Under the pieces are notes generated by a model. That model saw only the letters and a list, made by a program, of their open reading frames with translations. It had not been told where the DNA came from and made no database searches. From contig JAFIGC010000050.1 in assembly GCA_020831635.1 (NCBI GenBank), forward strand, positions 1 through 33,208: DNA of 33,208 nt, read 5' to 3'. The stretch comes from Verrucomicrobiota bacterium. Lineage in GTDB: Bacteria; Verrucomicrobiota; Kiritimatiellia; SS1-B-03-39; UBA6053. Below, piece after piece: positions 23,757-32,146 of the stretch (position 1 is its first letter; every line of letters begins with the position of its first letter). The translations under genes and the position numbers were made by a program.

Positions 23757-24743
23757 ATGGCAACCGCAACACAGATTAAAGAACTGCTGAAAACCCACGG
23801 CGAGGGGGATGACGAACGCTTTTACGCGATCGCCATGCAGGTGGCTGCCGCCGAAGCGCGTAAAGGGCACGAACTTTTGGCGAAGGATCTTCGCCGTCTG
23901 GTTGAAAAAGCCCGTATGCGCAAAAATGAGGGCGGCATGGATGCCCGGATCGTGCATTTGGCGAGGCCCACCGGGGAAGCCGCCGAATTGTTGGAAGAGG
24001 TTGAAGACCCGCGCCGTTTGAAGGATGTGGTCATGGATGGCGCGCTGGCGGAACGGATGCAACGCATTCTCAGCGAACAAAAGCATATGGACCGGATTCG
24101 CGCGGCGGGTTTGACGCCACGGAACCGCCTGCTGTTTACCGGCCCCCCGGGGTGCGGAAAGACCTTGACCGCCAGTGCGCTTGCGAATGAAATCGGGGTG
24201 CCCCTGCTGGTGGTGCGGCTGGATTCACTGATCACAAGATACCTGGGCGAATCCCTCTCCAAACTGCGACTGATCTTCGACACCATCAACCGCACACGGG
24301 CCGTGTACCTGTTTGATGAATTCGACAGTATCGGCTACATGCGCGAGGCCACAAACGACGTGGGCGAAATGCGGCGCGTATTGAACGGCTTTCTGATGAA
24401 TATTGAAAAACTGCGAAGCGAAAGCCTGATCATCGCCGCCACGAATTTCGCGGGAAAACTGGACCGGGCCCTGTTTCGGCGTTTTGACGATGTGGTGGAG
24501 TTTGGACTGCCGGGCGAGGAAGAGGCTTGGGCCACTATTCGCCAACTGCTCTCCGGTGTGAAAACCGGCAAACTCTCCAAGGGCGAGCTTTGCGAGGCCG
24601 CCAAAGGCCTCAGTTATGGCGAGATCACCCGTGCGTGCGAGGAAACCATCAAAGAAATGATCATCACCCATACCGACAAAATTACCAACGGCATGTTGCT
24701 CAACGCCCTCACGGAGCGGCGCTTGTTCACCAGGCACTCATAA
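23757..24743 (+). CDS. ietA: AAA+ ATPase of an IetAS-type defence pair
   Basis: A 328-residue AAA+ ATPase. The helical N-terminus (~110 residues) is followed by Walker A GPPGCGKT (residues 129-136), VVRLDSLITRYLGESLSKLR (pore-loop region and following helix), Walker B AVYLFDEFD (D187, E188), sensor-1 IIAATNF, and Arg finger RALFRRFDDVVEF. It is followed 15 bp later by a subtilisin-like protease. An AAA+ ATPase directly before an S8 protease is the gene order of IetAS, reported as an antiphage system (established knowledge; the assignment here rests on gene order and domains). The ATPase probably controls or feeds the protease. It lies between hsdM and hsdS, which is unusual. The start ATG 23757 has no strong ribosome binding site. 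Confidence 0.85.
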   Translation: MATATQIKELLKTHGEGDDERFYAIAMQVAAAEARKGHELLAKDLRRLVEKARMRKNEGGMDARIVHLARPTGEAAELLEEVEDPRRLKDVVMDGALAERMQRILSEQKHMDRIRAAGLTPRNRLLFTGPPGCGKTLTASALANEIGVPLLVVRLDSLITRYLGESLSKLRLIFDTINRTRAVYLFDEFDSIGYMREATNDVGEMRRVLNGFLMNIEKLRSESLIIAATNFAGKLDRALFRRFDDVVEFGLPGEEEAWATIRQLLSGVKTGKLSKGELCEAAKGLSYGEITRACEETIKEMIITHTDKITNGMLLNALTERRLFTRHS

Positions 24744-24758
24744 AGAAGGGCGGGAAGT

Positions 24759-27299
24759 TTGGCGGAATATCCACATCAGCACCTGAAAATCCGCCCCAAG
24801 GTCAAACGCCTGCCTTTCAGAGGGGATGGACGCGGTAATTTTAGAATTTTCCCCCGTACCCGTGAACAACACGCGGCCAGGCTGCTTCGCCAGATGGAGG
24901 ATTTGCAAAATCAATTTGAAGCGGAAAAACAGCAACGGGAGGATTTGGAGGAGGATTCACGCTTTGGACTTCTGTTGGAAGTGGAGTCTGAACCGGGCTA
25001 TTCGCTGAGCTTCACATCGTTGACGCAAGGAAAATCCAAGCAAAAAGACGGAATTTACCTGCTCAATGTCCGGAAGTGGGGCGAAGGTGCGCAAGAGGTT
25101 ACCAAGGCCACCATTCTTGTGCCGTATGGACGGTTGGATGTACTCGAAAACAAGGTGCGAGCCTTTGCCGATCCAGACAAAGACAGTGTGAGGGAGGATG
25201 GCACCCGAACCCCGAAAAACGCAAAACTGCTCTCAAATATCCGCAGCATTCGCGTCGCCGCGTTGGAGGCTTTGTGGACGGAGCCGAGTCCTTTGCCTCC
25301 GCCGGGTGAGTTGCGGAACTGGGAATTGTGGATTTCGCGGGAGCCCCGCTCGGATGAAGCGCCAAGCTTCGAGGCGCAATTCAACCGCGCCGCGTCCGGA
25401 ATCGGATTGACGGTGAATGCGCAGCGGCTGAAACTTCCCGATCACATCGTAGTGACCCTGCGGGCGAAAAGGGAAGACCTCGAGGGGTCGCTTGACCTGC
25501 TGAATACCCTGACGGAAATCCGGCTGGTTAGCCCCTGCGCCGTGGATTTGACGGATCTTGCGGGTATGGAACAACACGAATGGATTCAGGAGGCCCTGGA
25601 GCGCATTCAGGCCCCGGGACCGGATGCCCCTGCGGTTTGCCTTCTGGACACAGGCGTCAACCGGGCGCATCCTCTTTTGGCCCCTTTGCTGGATGCAAGC
25701 GACGTGCAAACCCTGCTTCCCGATACGGGCGCGGACCGAAATGGGCACGGCACCGGCATGGCGGGCCTTGCCGCATATGACGACCTCAGAGGTCTGATGC
25801 TCTCAACCGGAACCTGGATCCAGGAGCATCGCCTTGAATCCGTGAAAATGATCAACCACGGGGATGAACACGATCCACCCTCTTACGGCGCGGTGACGCA
25901 AAGTGCCGCACTCATGGCGGAAACTAACCAACCGAATCGCCAAAGGACCTTTTGCATGGCCATGACGCAACCGGGACCTTCCGACAAAGGGCAGCCCAGT
26001 TCCTGGTCGGCAGCGGTCGACAGTTTGACCGCCGGGTCGGAAGAAGAGGGCGAACCCAAACGGGTGATGCTGATTTCCGCCGGGAATATCCGGAAATTTG
26101 AAGGATACAGCTATCCGGACGGAAATCATCGACACCGCATAGAAAATCCCGCCCAGGCATGGAATGCCGTATGCGTGGGTGCCTATACCCGGCGAACCCG
26201 GATCTTGGAGGAGGACGACGAGTCCACCCATGGCCGGGCCCTTGCGGGTAAGGGACAACTTTCGCCTTTTTCCCGCACCAGCCGGGATTGGGAACCCCAC
26301 TGGCCCATCAAACCGGACTTGGTGATGGAAGGAGGGAACGTGGGCATTCACGAAGACAGCCATTTGTTTGAGCGCAACAGCCTGGAGCCTGTAACCACGG
26401 AAGCCCGCTTTCAACTCGGGCGACCACTCAGAGCGTTCAACGCCACCAGTGCCGCCACCGCATCGGCCTCCCGGCTCATGGCCATCCTGCAGGCCCGATA
26501 TCCGGATTTGCGACCGGAAACCCACAGGGGATTGTTGGTGCACAGCGCCCGTTGGACGACCGGCATGTTGGGCGGTATCCGCCCGCATGAATCGGGGCAA
26601 ACGCGATCTGTACAGAATCTGATGCGGGAAGTGGGTTTTGGCACGCCGGATATCCCCCGACTCCTCGGAAGCGGAAGCCAGGGAGTGACCATGATCCTTG
26701 AGGATGAAATCCAGCCCTATGATCCAAGCTCGGATGCGGGAAGCGCCAGGCTAGGCAATTTCAACCTGTACGATTTGCCATGGCCGAAAGAACTTATGGA
26801 TAATCATCCCGATGTGACCCTGACCCTGAGGGCGACCTTGTCTACGTATGTCCATCCCAACCCCGGGTCCAGATGCTGGGAGAAAAACCAAAAATACAAA
26901 TACGCCAGCCATTTGCTGAGATTCGAGTTCAAGCGTCACACGGAATCGGAAAGAGCCTTTGAACGGAAATTGAAAAAACTAACAGAGGATGAAGAAAACG
27001 AGGAAACGGCTCCCTCCGATCCAAAGTGGGCTGTTGGCCCAAAACTCAGGGGCAAAGCCGGTTCACTGGTTCAGGATATCTGGCAGGGAAGTGCCGCAGA
27101 CCTTCGGGAAATGGGGCAGCTCGCGGTTTTCCCTGTAAAAGGCTGGTTCGCCACCCGGAAATTTCAGGAGGACCATGAATTCCACAACTGCCATCATCGG
27201 CCCGTTCCATTCAGCTTGGTCATCAGCCTCGATGCGGAACAGGAAATCGGGCTCTACAACGCGGTTGACAATCTGATAGATGTGGAGGCAAACGCGTGA
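24759..27299 (+). CDS. ietS: Subtilisin-like (S8) serine protease of an IetAS-type defence pair
   Basis: An 846-residue protein with no signal peptide. A coiled-coil stretch (about 45-70) and an unassigned N-terminal half come first, then the S8 catalytic residues: D297 in VCLLDTGVNRAH, H330 in NGHGTGMAGLA, the oxyanion Asn in LISAGN, and S564 in NATSAATAS (GTS is changed to ATS, Ser kept). The C-terminal ~200 residues are unassigned. The start is TTG at 24759, with GAAGGG about 8 bases upstream. It follows the AAA+ ATPase gene by 15 bp, the IetAS arrangement. Its stop overlaps the hsdS start by 4 bp (GTGA), so the two are translationally coupled. The likely action is proteolysis of a host or phage protein after infection; the target is unknown. 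Confidence 0.87.
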   Translation: MAEYPHQHLKIRPKVKRLPFRGDGRGNFRIFPRTREQHAARLLRQMEDLQNQFEAEKQQREDLEEDSRFGLLLEVESEPGYSLSFTSLTQGKSKQKDGIYLLNVRKWGEGAQEVTKATILVPYGRLDVLENKVRAFADPDKDSVREDGTRTPKNAKLLSNIRSIRVAALEALWTEPSPLPPPGELRNWELWISREPRSDEAPSFEAQFNRAASGIGLTVNAQRLKLPDHIVVTLRAKREDLEGSLDLLNTLTEIRLVSPCAVDLTDLAGMEQHEWIQEALERIQAPGPDAPAVCLLDTGVNRAHPLLAPLLDASDVQTLLPDTGADRNGHGTGMAGLAAYDDLRGLMLSTGTWIQEHRLESVKMINHGDEHDPPSYGAVTQSAALMAETNQPNRQRTFCMAMTQPGPSDKGQPSSWSAAVDSLTAGSEEEGEPKRVMLISAGNIRKFEGYSYPDGNHRHRIENPAQAWNAVCVGAYTRRTRILEEDDESTHGRALAGKGQLSPFSRTSRDWEPHWPIKPDLVMEGGNVGIHEDSHLFERNSLEPVTTEARFQLGRPLRAFNATSAATASASRLMAILQARYPDLRPETHRGLLVHSARWTTGMLGGIRPHESGQTRSVQNLMREVGFGTPDIPRLLGSGSQGVTMILEDEIQPYDPSSDAGSARLGNFNLYDLPWPKELMDNHPDVTLTLRATLSTYVHPNPGSRCWEKNQKYKYASHLLRFEFKRHTESERAFERKLKKLTEDEENEETAPSDPKWAVGPKLRGKAGSLVQDIWQGSAADLREMGQLAVFPVKGWFATRKFQEDHEFHNCHHRPVPFSLVISLDAEQEIGLYNAVDNLIDVEANA

Positions 27300-28654
27300 T
27301 GATGAAAGATAACGTGCCCAACGGCTACAAACAAACCGAAGTCGGGGTGATTCCGGAGGATTGGGAGGTGACACGACTAGGGGAGGTATCCACATTTTTA
27401 TCTGGTGGAACACCTTCGAGAAGCAATGCGAGTTTTTGGGCTGGGAACATCCCTTGGATAAGTGCCACGAGCTTACGCCGGTTTTTCATTTTCACATCGG
27501 ATAGCAATGTCACGAAAGAAGCCGTTGAAAAGGGAAGTAAGATAGCACCAATTGGGTCTACATTACTTCTTGTTCGGGGAAGTGCTCTGCATAAAGAAAT
27601 TCTATCTGGACTGGTTACAGGTACAGTTTGCTTTAATCAGGATGTCAAAGCTCTCGTTCCTTGTTCAAAGATACTTCCAAAATATTTGACCTACATAACA
27701 CGAGGAAAAGCAAACGATTTGCTAAGGTTAGTGTCTTCTGCCGGTAATACAGCAGGTGTGCTTGATACAAAACTACTTAAGAAATTCAGGTTCCCCCTCC
27801 CTCCCACCAAAAACGAGCAGGAGGCGATTGCGGAGGCCTTGGGGGATGCGGATGCGTGGATTGAATCCCTGGAAAAACTCATCAACAAAAAACGCCTGAT
27901 CAAACAAGGCGCCATGCAGGAACTCCTCACCGCCAAACGCCGCCTCCCCGGGTTTGAGGAGGAGTGGGGGGAGAAGAGGTTGGGGGATTGCCTCGAACAA
28001 AATCCCAGCTATGGAATAAATGCGCCTGCTGTGCCTTATCATGGAAATCTCCCAAAATATTTACGGATCACCGACATTACAGAAGATGGCCGATTTAAGC
28101 CAGATCCTCTTGTTGCAGTTGATTCCAAGATGGCCAGTCGATATTTCCTCCAGAAAGGTGATGTTGTTTTTGCCAGAACGGGTGCAAGCGTTGGGAAATC
28201 CTACCGTTATCGACCAGAAGATGGTATGCTCGTGTTTGCAGGATTTTTGATAAGAATTCAAACCAATCAAACCATGCTGGATTCCAGCTATTTTTCACTT
28301 TGGGCTCATTCGGAAATGTATTGGAAATGGGTCAAAATTATGTCTATGCGAAGCGGTCAGCCTGGAATCAATGGAAAAGAATTTTCAGAATTAATCCTTC
28401 GTGTACCGCCAATTGAAGAACAAACCGCAATCGCCGAAGTCCTCTCCGACATGGATGCGGAGATTGAGGCCCTTGAGGCGAAGCTGGAGAAAGCGCGGCG
28501 GATCAAGGAGGGAATGATGGCGGAGTTGTTGACAGGGAAAACGCGGCTGGTATCGTCCGATCTGATCCCTTTCCGATATACGCAAGAAGAACCTGAACTT
28601 TTGATGGTGGCGGAGACTTTTGATTCAGGAGAAACCAACACATCTGGTGTTTGA
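27296..28654 (+). CDS. hsdS: Type I restriction-modification specificity subunit
   Basis: A 452-residue HsdS, which recognises a split DNA target with two target recognition domains (TRDs). TRD1 spans about residues 20-165 (VIPEDWEVTRLGEVSTFLSG at its start), followed by conserved helix 1 (PLPPTKNEQEAIAEALGDAD). TRD2 starts at about 225 (EEWGEKRLGDCLEQ), followed by conserved helix 2 (PPIEEQTAIAEVLSDMDAEI). Base composition shifts: both TRDs are AT-rich, the helices GC-rich, so TRDs have probably been exchanged by transfer. The gene overlaps ietS by 4 bp; possible starts are GTG 27296, ATG 27299 or 27302. It is separated from hsdM by ietA and ietS. About 30 residues after the second helix are unassigned. 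Confidence 0.92.
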   Translation: MMMKDNVPNGYKQTEVGVIPEDWEVTRLGEVSTFLSGGTPSRSNASFWAGNIPWISATSLRRFFIFTSDSNVTKEAVEKGSKIAPIGSTLLLVRGSALHKEILSGLVTGTVCFNQDVKALVPCSKILPKYLTYITRGKANDLLRLVSSAGNTAGVLDTKLLKKFRFPLPPTKNEQEAIAEALGDADAWIESLEKLINKKRLIKQGAMQELLTAKRRLPGFEEEWGEKRLGDCLEQNPSYGINAPAVPYHGNLPKYLRITDITEDGRFKPDPLVAVDSKMASRYFLQKGDVVFARTGASVGKSYRYRPEDGMLVFAGFLIRIQTNQTMLDSSYFSLWAHSEMYWKWVKIMSMRSGQPGINGKEFSELILRVPPIEEQTAIAEVLSDMDAEIEALEAKLEKARRIKEGMMAELLTGKTRLVSSDLIPFRYTQEEPELLMVAETFDSGETNTSGV

Positions 28655-28678
28655 AACTTAAAACCTTATGGAAAATAT

Positions 28679-30541
28679 ATGAGCACATTTGACAGTACAA
28701 AATCATCGTTGAGTTCGATTCTAAAAGAAATTTGTGAAGGAAAGGTGCAGTTGCCTGACTTTCAGCGGGGATGGGTTTGGGATGACGACCACATTCGGGA
28801 TTTGCTGGTTAGTATTGCTCGCTCTTTCCCCGTTGGTGCAGTGATGATGCTGGAAACCGGAGGAAATGTGAAATTTCAGACCCGCCCTGTTGAGGGACTC
28901 GAAAACAAAATTAACAAAGAGATGAAACCAGAGAAGCTGATCCTGGATGGGCAACAACGGCTGACTACTTTGACACAAGCGTTGGCCCTGACTACCCCAG
29001 TGAATACCCGCACCAGCAAAGGGAAGAAAATCAAACGGCATTACTATTTTGATATTCGTCAAGCATTGGCCAACCCGCACGATCTTGAAAGTGCGATTAT
29101 TGCTGTGGATGAAAATCGACAGCTACGTACAAATTTCGGTCGTGATGTGGAACTTGATTTATCAAATCGAGAGCTTGAGTGCGAAAAAATGATGTTCCCT
29201 TGTGATCAAATAATGGATTCTGACGCATGGGAGGAAACTTTACATCAAGTGGCTCCTGAAAATTTCAGTGATTATATGGGTTTTCGAAGCGGAATTCTTA
29301 AGTCGTTCCGTGAATACCAAATTCCCGTAATCCAACTTCAAAAGGAAACGAGTAAAGAGGCTGTATGTCTGGTGTTTGAGAAAGTCAATACAGGTGGAGT
29401 GCAGTTATCTGTATTCGAGTTAATCACGGCCAGTTATGCGGCAGACGGTTACAATCTACGTGACGATTGGTTTGGATCAACCATTCGAAAAGTGGACTCC
29501 CGCCAGAAGCGGCTCGCTAAAGACAATTTGTTAGCCTCGATTGAAGCCCCTGAATTTTTGCAGGCGATCACTTTGTTGCATACCCATGAAAGAAAATCTT
29601 CTGACATACAAAATGGTAAAACCGGAAAACAAATTCGACCTATCAGCGCCAAACGGGCGGATGTTTTGGAGCTACCTTTAGACTCTTGGAAAAAGTGGGC
29701 TGATCAAGTGGAGAAGGGCTTTAAATTGGCAGGTCGTTTTTTGAGAAAAGAAGCTTTCCATGCCAGGAAGGAGCTTCCATATCGTACACAGATCGTTCCT
29801 TTGGCAGCCGTTATGACTCGCATCGGAGATAAATGGCTTGAACCCAAGATTTACGAAAAACTGGCAAGATGGTTTTGGTGCGGGGTCCTCGGCGAGCTGT
29901 ATGGCGGTGCTGTTGAAACTCGCATTGCCTTGGATTATGAGCAGTTGTTATTGTGGTTCGAGAGCGATGATGAACTGCCTCGAACAATTTTTGATGCTAG
30001 TTTCCAGTCTGATCGATTCAGCACGCTGCGTTCCCGCCTTAGTGCTGCATACAAAGGTATCAATGTGCTTGTGTTACGTGAAGGCGCGCAGGACTGGTTT
30101 TGGAAAGCGGGCATCCAAGAGCTTGATCTTGATGAAGTCGCACTCGATATCCATCACATTTTTCCGAAGTCGTGGTGTGAGAGCCATGATCCGAAAATTC
30201 CCAGAGCGAAATACGACAGTATCTTAAACAAGACCCCACTCTCTTACAAAGCGAACCGGAAAATTAGCGGAGACGCTCCATCCAAGTATCTTGATCGTAT
30301 ACAGGCAGAAAAACATGTTCAGTTGAGCAATCAGGAAATGGATGAACTTTTGGAGAGTCACGCCTTAAATCCCAGCCTGCTTAGGTGCGATGACTTTGAT
30401 AGGTTTGTCCAAGACAGACGTCAGCGGTTGGCAAAATTGGTGGAAACTGCAATGGGTAAATCCGTAAGTATGGTTCCTGACTCCAATGAATATGAAGATG
30501 AGCCTGATGATACCGAAGACGAGGGTGAAACGACAATCTGA
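28679..30541 (+). CDS. DUF262 and HNH-domain protein (GmrSD-like)
   Basis: A 620-residue protein. The N-terminal DUF262 domain (ParB/Srx-like fold) has QLPDFQRGWVWDDDHIRDLL and the conserved LILDGQQRLTTL (DGQQR at 90-94), a nucleotide-binding motif. The C-terminal part has an HNH-type nuclease signature: LDIHHIFPK (H492, H493), then ILNKTPLSYKANRKISG. This is the layout of GmrSD-type modification-dependent restriction proteins in single-chain form and of related defence proteins. The tail is acidic (YEDEPDDTEDEGE). It is 24 bp after hsdS on the same strand, in the place where hsdR might be expected. Base composition is more AT-rich than the surrounding genes, a sign of transfer. Whether it works alone or with the neighbours is unknown. 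Confidence 0.88.
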   Translation: MSTFDSTKSSLSSILKEICEGKVQLPDFQRGWVWDDDHIRDLLVSIARSFPVGAVMMLETGGNVKFQTRPVEGLENKINKEMKPEKLILDGQQRLTTLTQALALTTPVNTRTSKGKKIKRHYYFDIRQALANPHDLESAIIAVDENRQLRTNFGRDVELDLSNRELECEKMMFPCDQIMDSDAWEETLHQVAPENFSDYMGFRSGILKSFREYQIPVIQLQKETSKEAVCLVFEKVNTGGVQLSVFELITASYAADGYNLRDDWFGSTIRKVDSRQKRLAKDNLLASIEAPEFLQAITLLHTHERKSSDIQNGKTGKQIRPISAKRADVLELPLDSWKKWADQVEKGFKLAGRFLRKEAFHARKELPYRTQIVPLAAVMTRIGDKWLEPKIYEKLARWFWCGVLGELYGGAVETRIALDYEQLLLWFESDDELPRTIFDASFQSDRFSTLRSRLSAAYKGINVLVLREGAQDWFWKAGIQELDLDEVALDIHHIFPKSWCESHDPKIPRAKYDSILNKTPLSYKANRKISGDAPSKYLDRIQAEKHVQLSNQEMDELLESHALNPSLLRCDDFDRFVQDRRQRLAKLVETAMGKSVSMVPDSNEYEDEPDDTEDEGETTI

Positions 30542-30550
30542 TCATTGTAG

Positions 30551-30580
30551 GGTTGCACACGCAACCTCTCCGAATTTTTT
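30551..30580 (+). terminator. Possible terminator after the DUF262/HNH gene
   Basis: GGTTGC (30551-30556) and GCAACC (30561-30566) with loop ACAC, followed after 8 bases by a run of six T. It is weak because the T-run is displaced from the stem. Confidence 0.4.
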
Positions 30581-30657
30581 CGACGGTCTTGGTATGGTCT
30601 GTTTTCTTTGATGGAGAGTCCCGCCAATTTGTCTCGCGGGTGAACGTCATTTTTCCA

Positions 30658-30823
30658 TGAGGCGCATCCTGAAGGGATGCCTCACCCCGGCGTACCGATG
30701 GCGAATGGAAGGGCTCCGGTGTGAATCACCCTTTCAGGGTGAACGAATCATGAATGGGATTTCCGTGGGCGGCGGGGCTTGATCGCCCCTTACCCACGGC
30801 TACGATGAAGATCCCCTTCGGGG
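30658..30823. repeat. Cluster of four hairpins in the non-coding region after the defence island
   Basis: Four hairpins follow each other: TGAGGCGCATCC / GGATGCCTCA (30658-30684, with a bulge), ACCCT / AGGGT (30728-30740), CCGTGGG / CCCACGG (30763-30799, with an inner GGGGC / GCCCC), and CCCC TTC GGGG (30813-30823) before a run of A. This looks like a compound extragenic palindromic element. No gene is visible over it. Confidence 0.55.
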
Positions 30824-30833
30824 AAAAAATTTG

Positions 30834-31146
30834 ATGTGTATCAAAGACAGGGCAAGCTCACGGGGCTCTTTTTGGCGGAAAGACGGGCTGGCGATCCATG
30901 ATGTGGATGATCCAGATGGCAAACGCTACGGCACCTATTTGACCCGAAAAAGGCCCATGCCTGATCCAGATCAAATAAAAAACCGACGGATATAGGTTTC
31001 ACTGGCTCGAAAGCCCGAAACACACCGCATGGAGCCGAATTTTGTCCGACGGTCTGTGGAATTTTGTAGAGTAATTCCACGCAAAAGTCAAACGGATAGC
31101 ACCAGATCAGAAATCAATCCGAGAGCTTATTTTCCAGGAAGCTATC
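30834..31146. other. Non-coding stretch, at most a small reading frame
   Basis: A plus-strand frame of 53 codons from ATG 30834 to TAG 30993 (containing AIHDVDDPDGKRYGTYLT) might be a gene fragment, but has no ribosome binding site and no recognised family. A short inverted repeat GTGGAATT / AATTCCAC lies at 31056-31080. Otherwise I see nothing in this stretch. Confidence 0.35.
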
Positions 31147-31484
31147 GCAGATTCAAATGCCTCCTTTTGTCGCGTAGCGACTGGCCCACGCGTAGCCGTG
31201 GATTTCAATCCACGGTTTCAATCCAACATTTGCCAGCCCGTCGCGTAGCGACGATTCACGGACCTGGGGATTTCAATCCCATCATCCCGAAATACCCTGC
31301 AACGCACACGCCCGTGACAACGATGGGGTTGAAACCCCCAGGTCCGTCAGGCGACGCTACGCGGCGCACGAATCCTGTTGCTCAGGGTTCCGTGGATTGA
31401 AATCCACGGCTACGCGTGGGCCTGTCGCTACGCGACACAAAAATATTGCCCCGACAAATTCTGTTGAAACGCATTTGAATCTGC
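31147..31484. repeat. Large nested inverted repeat
   Basis: Three nested pairs share one centre. The outer arms are 31147-31160 GCAGATTCAAATGC with its exact complement at 31471-31484. The main arms are 31169-31215 and 31390-31436, 47 bp each with 46 matching positions. The inner arms are 31258-31283 and 31322-31347, 26 bp with 24 matching. Parts such as GTCGCGTAGCGAC and CCGTGGATTTCAATCCACGG are themselves palindromic. No coding sequence is present. It is not a CRISPR array: there are no evenly spaced direct repeats. Confidence 0.8.
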
Positions 31485-31586
31485 GGTCCGATCTGCCATT
31501 TTGGTCGCTTAAATTGAGGTCTTGGGACCGTCGCTATACGACAAACCTCCCTTAAACTTTGAAAACTCTGCAGATTCCTCTTGACG

Positions 31587-31612
31587 TATTCGCTATTCGC
31601 GAATAACGAATA
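31587..31612. promoter_or_regulatory. Near-perfect palindrome before the HTH/nucleotidyltransferase pair
   Basis: A 26-bp palindrome with one mismatched pair, centred on TATTCGCGAATA, ending 3 bp before the ATG at 31616. A TTGACG box (31581-31586) lies just upstream, so the palindrome would cover the rest of the promoter. It is the likely operator for autoregulation by the HTH protein. Confidence 0.6.
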
Positions 31613-31615
31613 CAC

Positions 31616-32146
31616 ATGAAATTAAAGGGTCAGGACGTTTTGTTGGTGCTCAAACTACTCTCAGACGGGGGCAGGAAGGGGACCTTTGCGGCGTTGGCGG
31701 AGGCGCTGGGGATTAGTGCTTCGGAGGCGCATGCGGCTCTGGGTCGGGCCCGGGAGGCTGGTTTGGTGCATCCGCTGGAGGATCGGGCGATCAAGGCTTC
31801 GGTGGCGGAATTTTTGTTGCACGCGATCAAATATGCGTTTCCGGTGAAACCCGGCGGCGCGACCCGGGGGATGCCCACGGGCTTTGCGGCACCACCGCTG
31901 AACCACAATTTTCGTTCCGAGGTTCGCGAGGGCTTTATCTGGGTATGGCCGGATCCGGAAGGAAATCAGGGCGGGTTGGAAATCAAGCCCCTTTGTAGGT
32001 CCGTTCCGGCGGCGGCCCGGCGGGACGCGTCCCTGTATGAGTGGCTGGTGTTGGCGGATGTGCTGCGCGGTGCGGGTCGGGCGAGAGAACGGGAGCTTGC
32101 CGCCTCGGTGGTGAAAGAAAGGTTGGGCGGCCATGCGGACAGTTGA
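31616..32146 (+). CDS. HTH-domain protein, possible antitoxin partner of the nucleotidyltransferase
   Basis: A 176-residue protein. The N-terminal ~60 residues form a winged-helix-like HTH (FAALAEALGISASEAHAALG, then AREAGLVHPL). The rest (KYAFPVKPGGATRGMPTGFA; EIKPLCRSVPAAARRDASLY) is a domain I have seen next to nucleotidyltransferase genes but cannot name. The C-terminus overlaps the start of the downstream gene by 14 bp, showing tight coupling. A palindrome ends 3 bp before the ATG, so there is no room for a ribosome binding site. Together with the next gene this looks like an AbiE-type toxin-antitoxin arrangement in which the HTH protein represses its own promoter (inference). Confidence 0.7.
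   Translation: MKLKGQDVLLVLKLLSDGGRKGTFAALAEALGISASEAHAALGRAREAGLVHPLEDRAIKASVAEFLLHAIKYAFPVKPGGATRGMPTGFAAPPLNHNFRSEVREGFIWVWPDPEGNQGGLEIKPLCRSVPAAARRDASLYEWLVLADVLRGAGRARERELAASVVKERLGGHADS

Noticed and set aside
31161-31440. Repeated GTCGCGTAGCGAC and ATTTCAATCC-like units as a CRISPR array
   Set aside because: The units are inverted and nested around one centre, with unequal spacing and no array of direct repeats; no cas genes are nearby.
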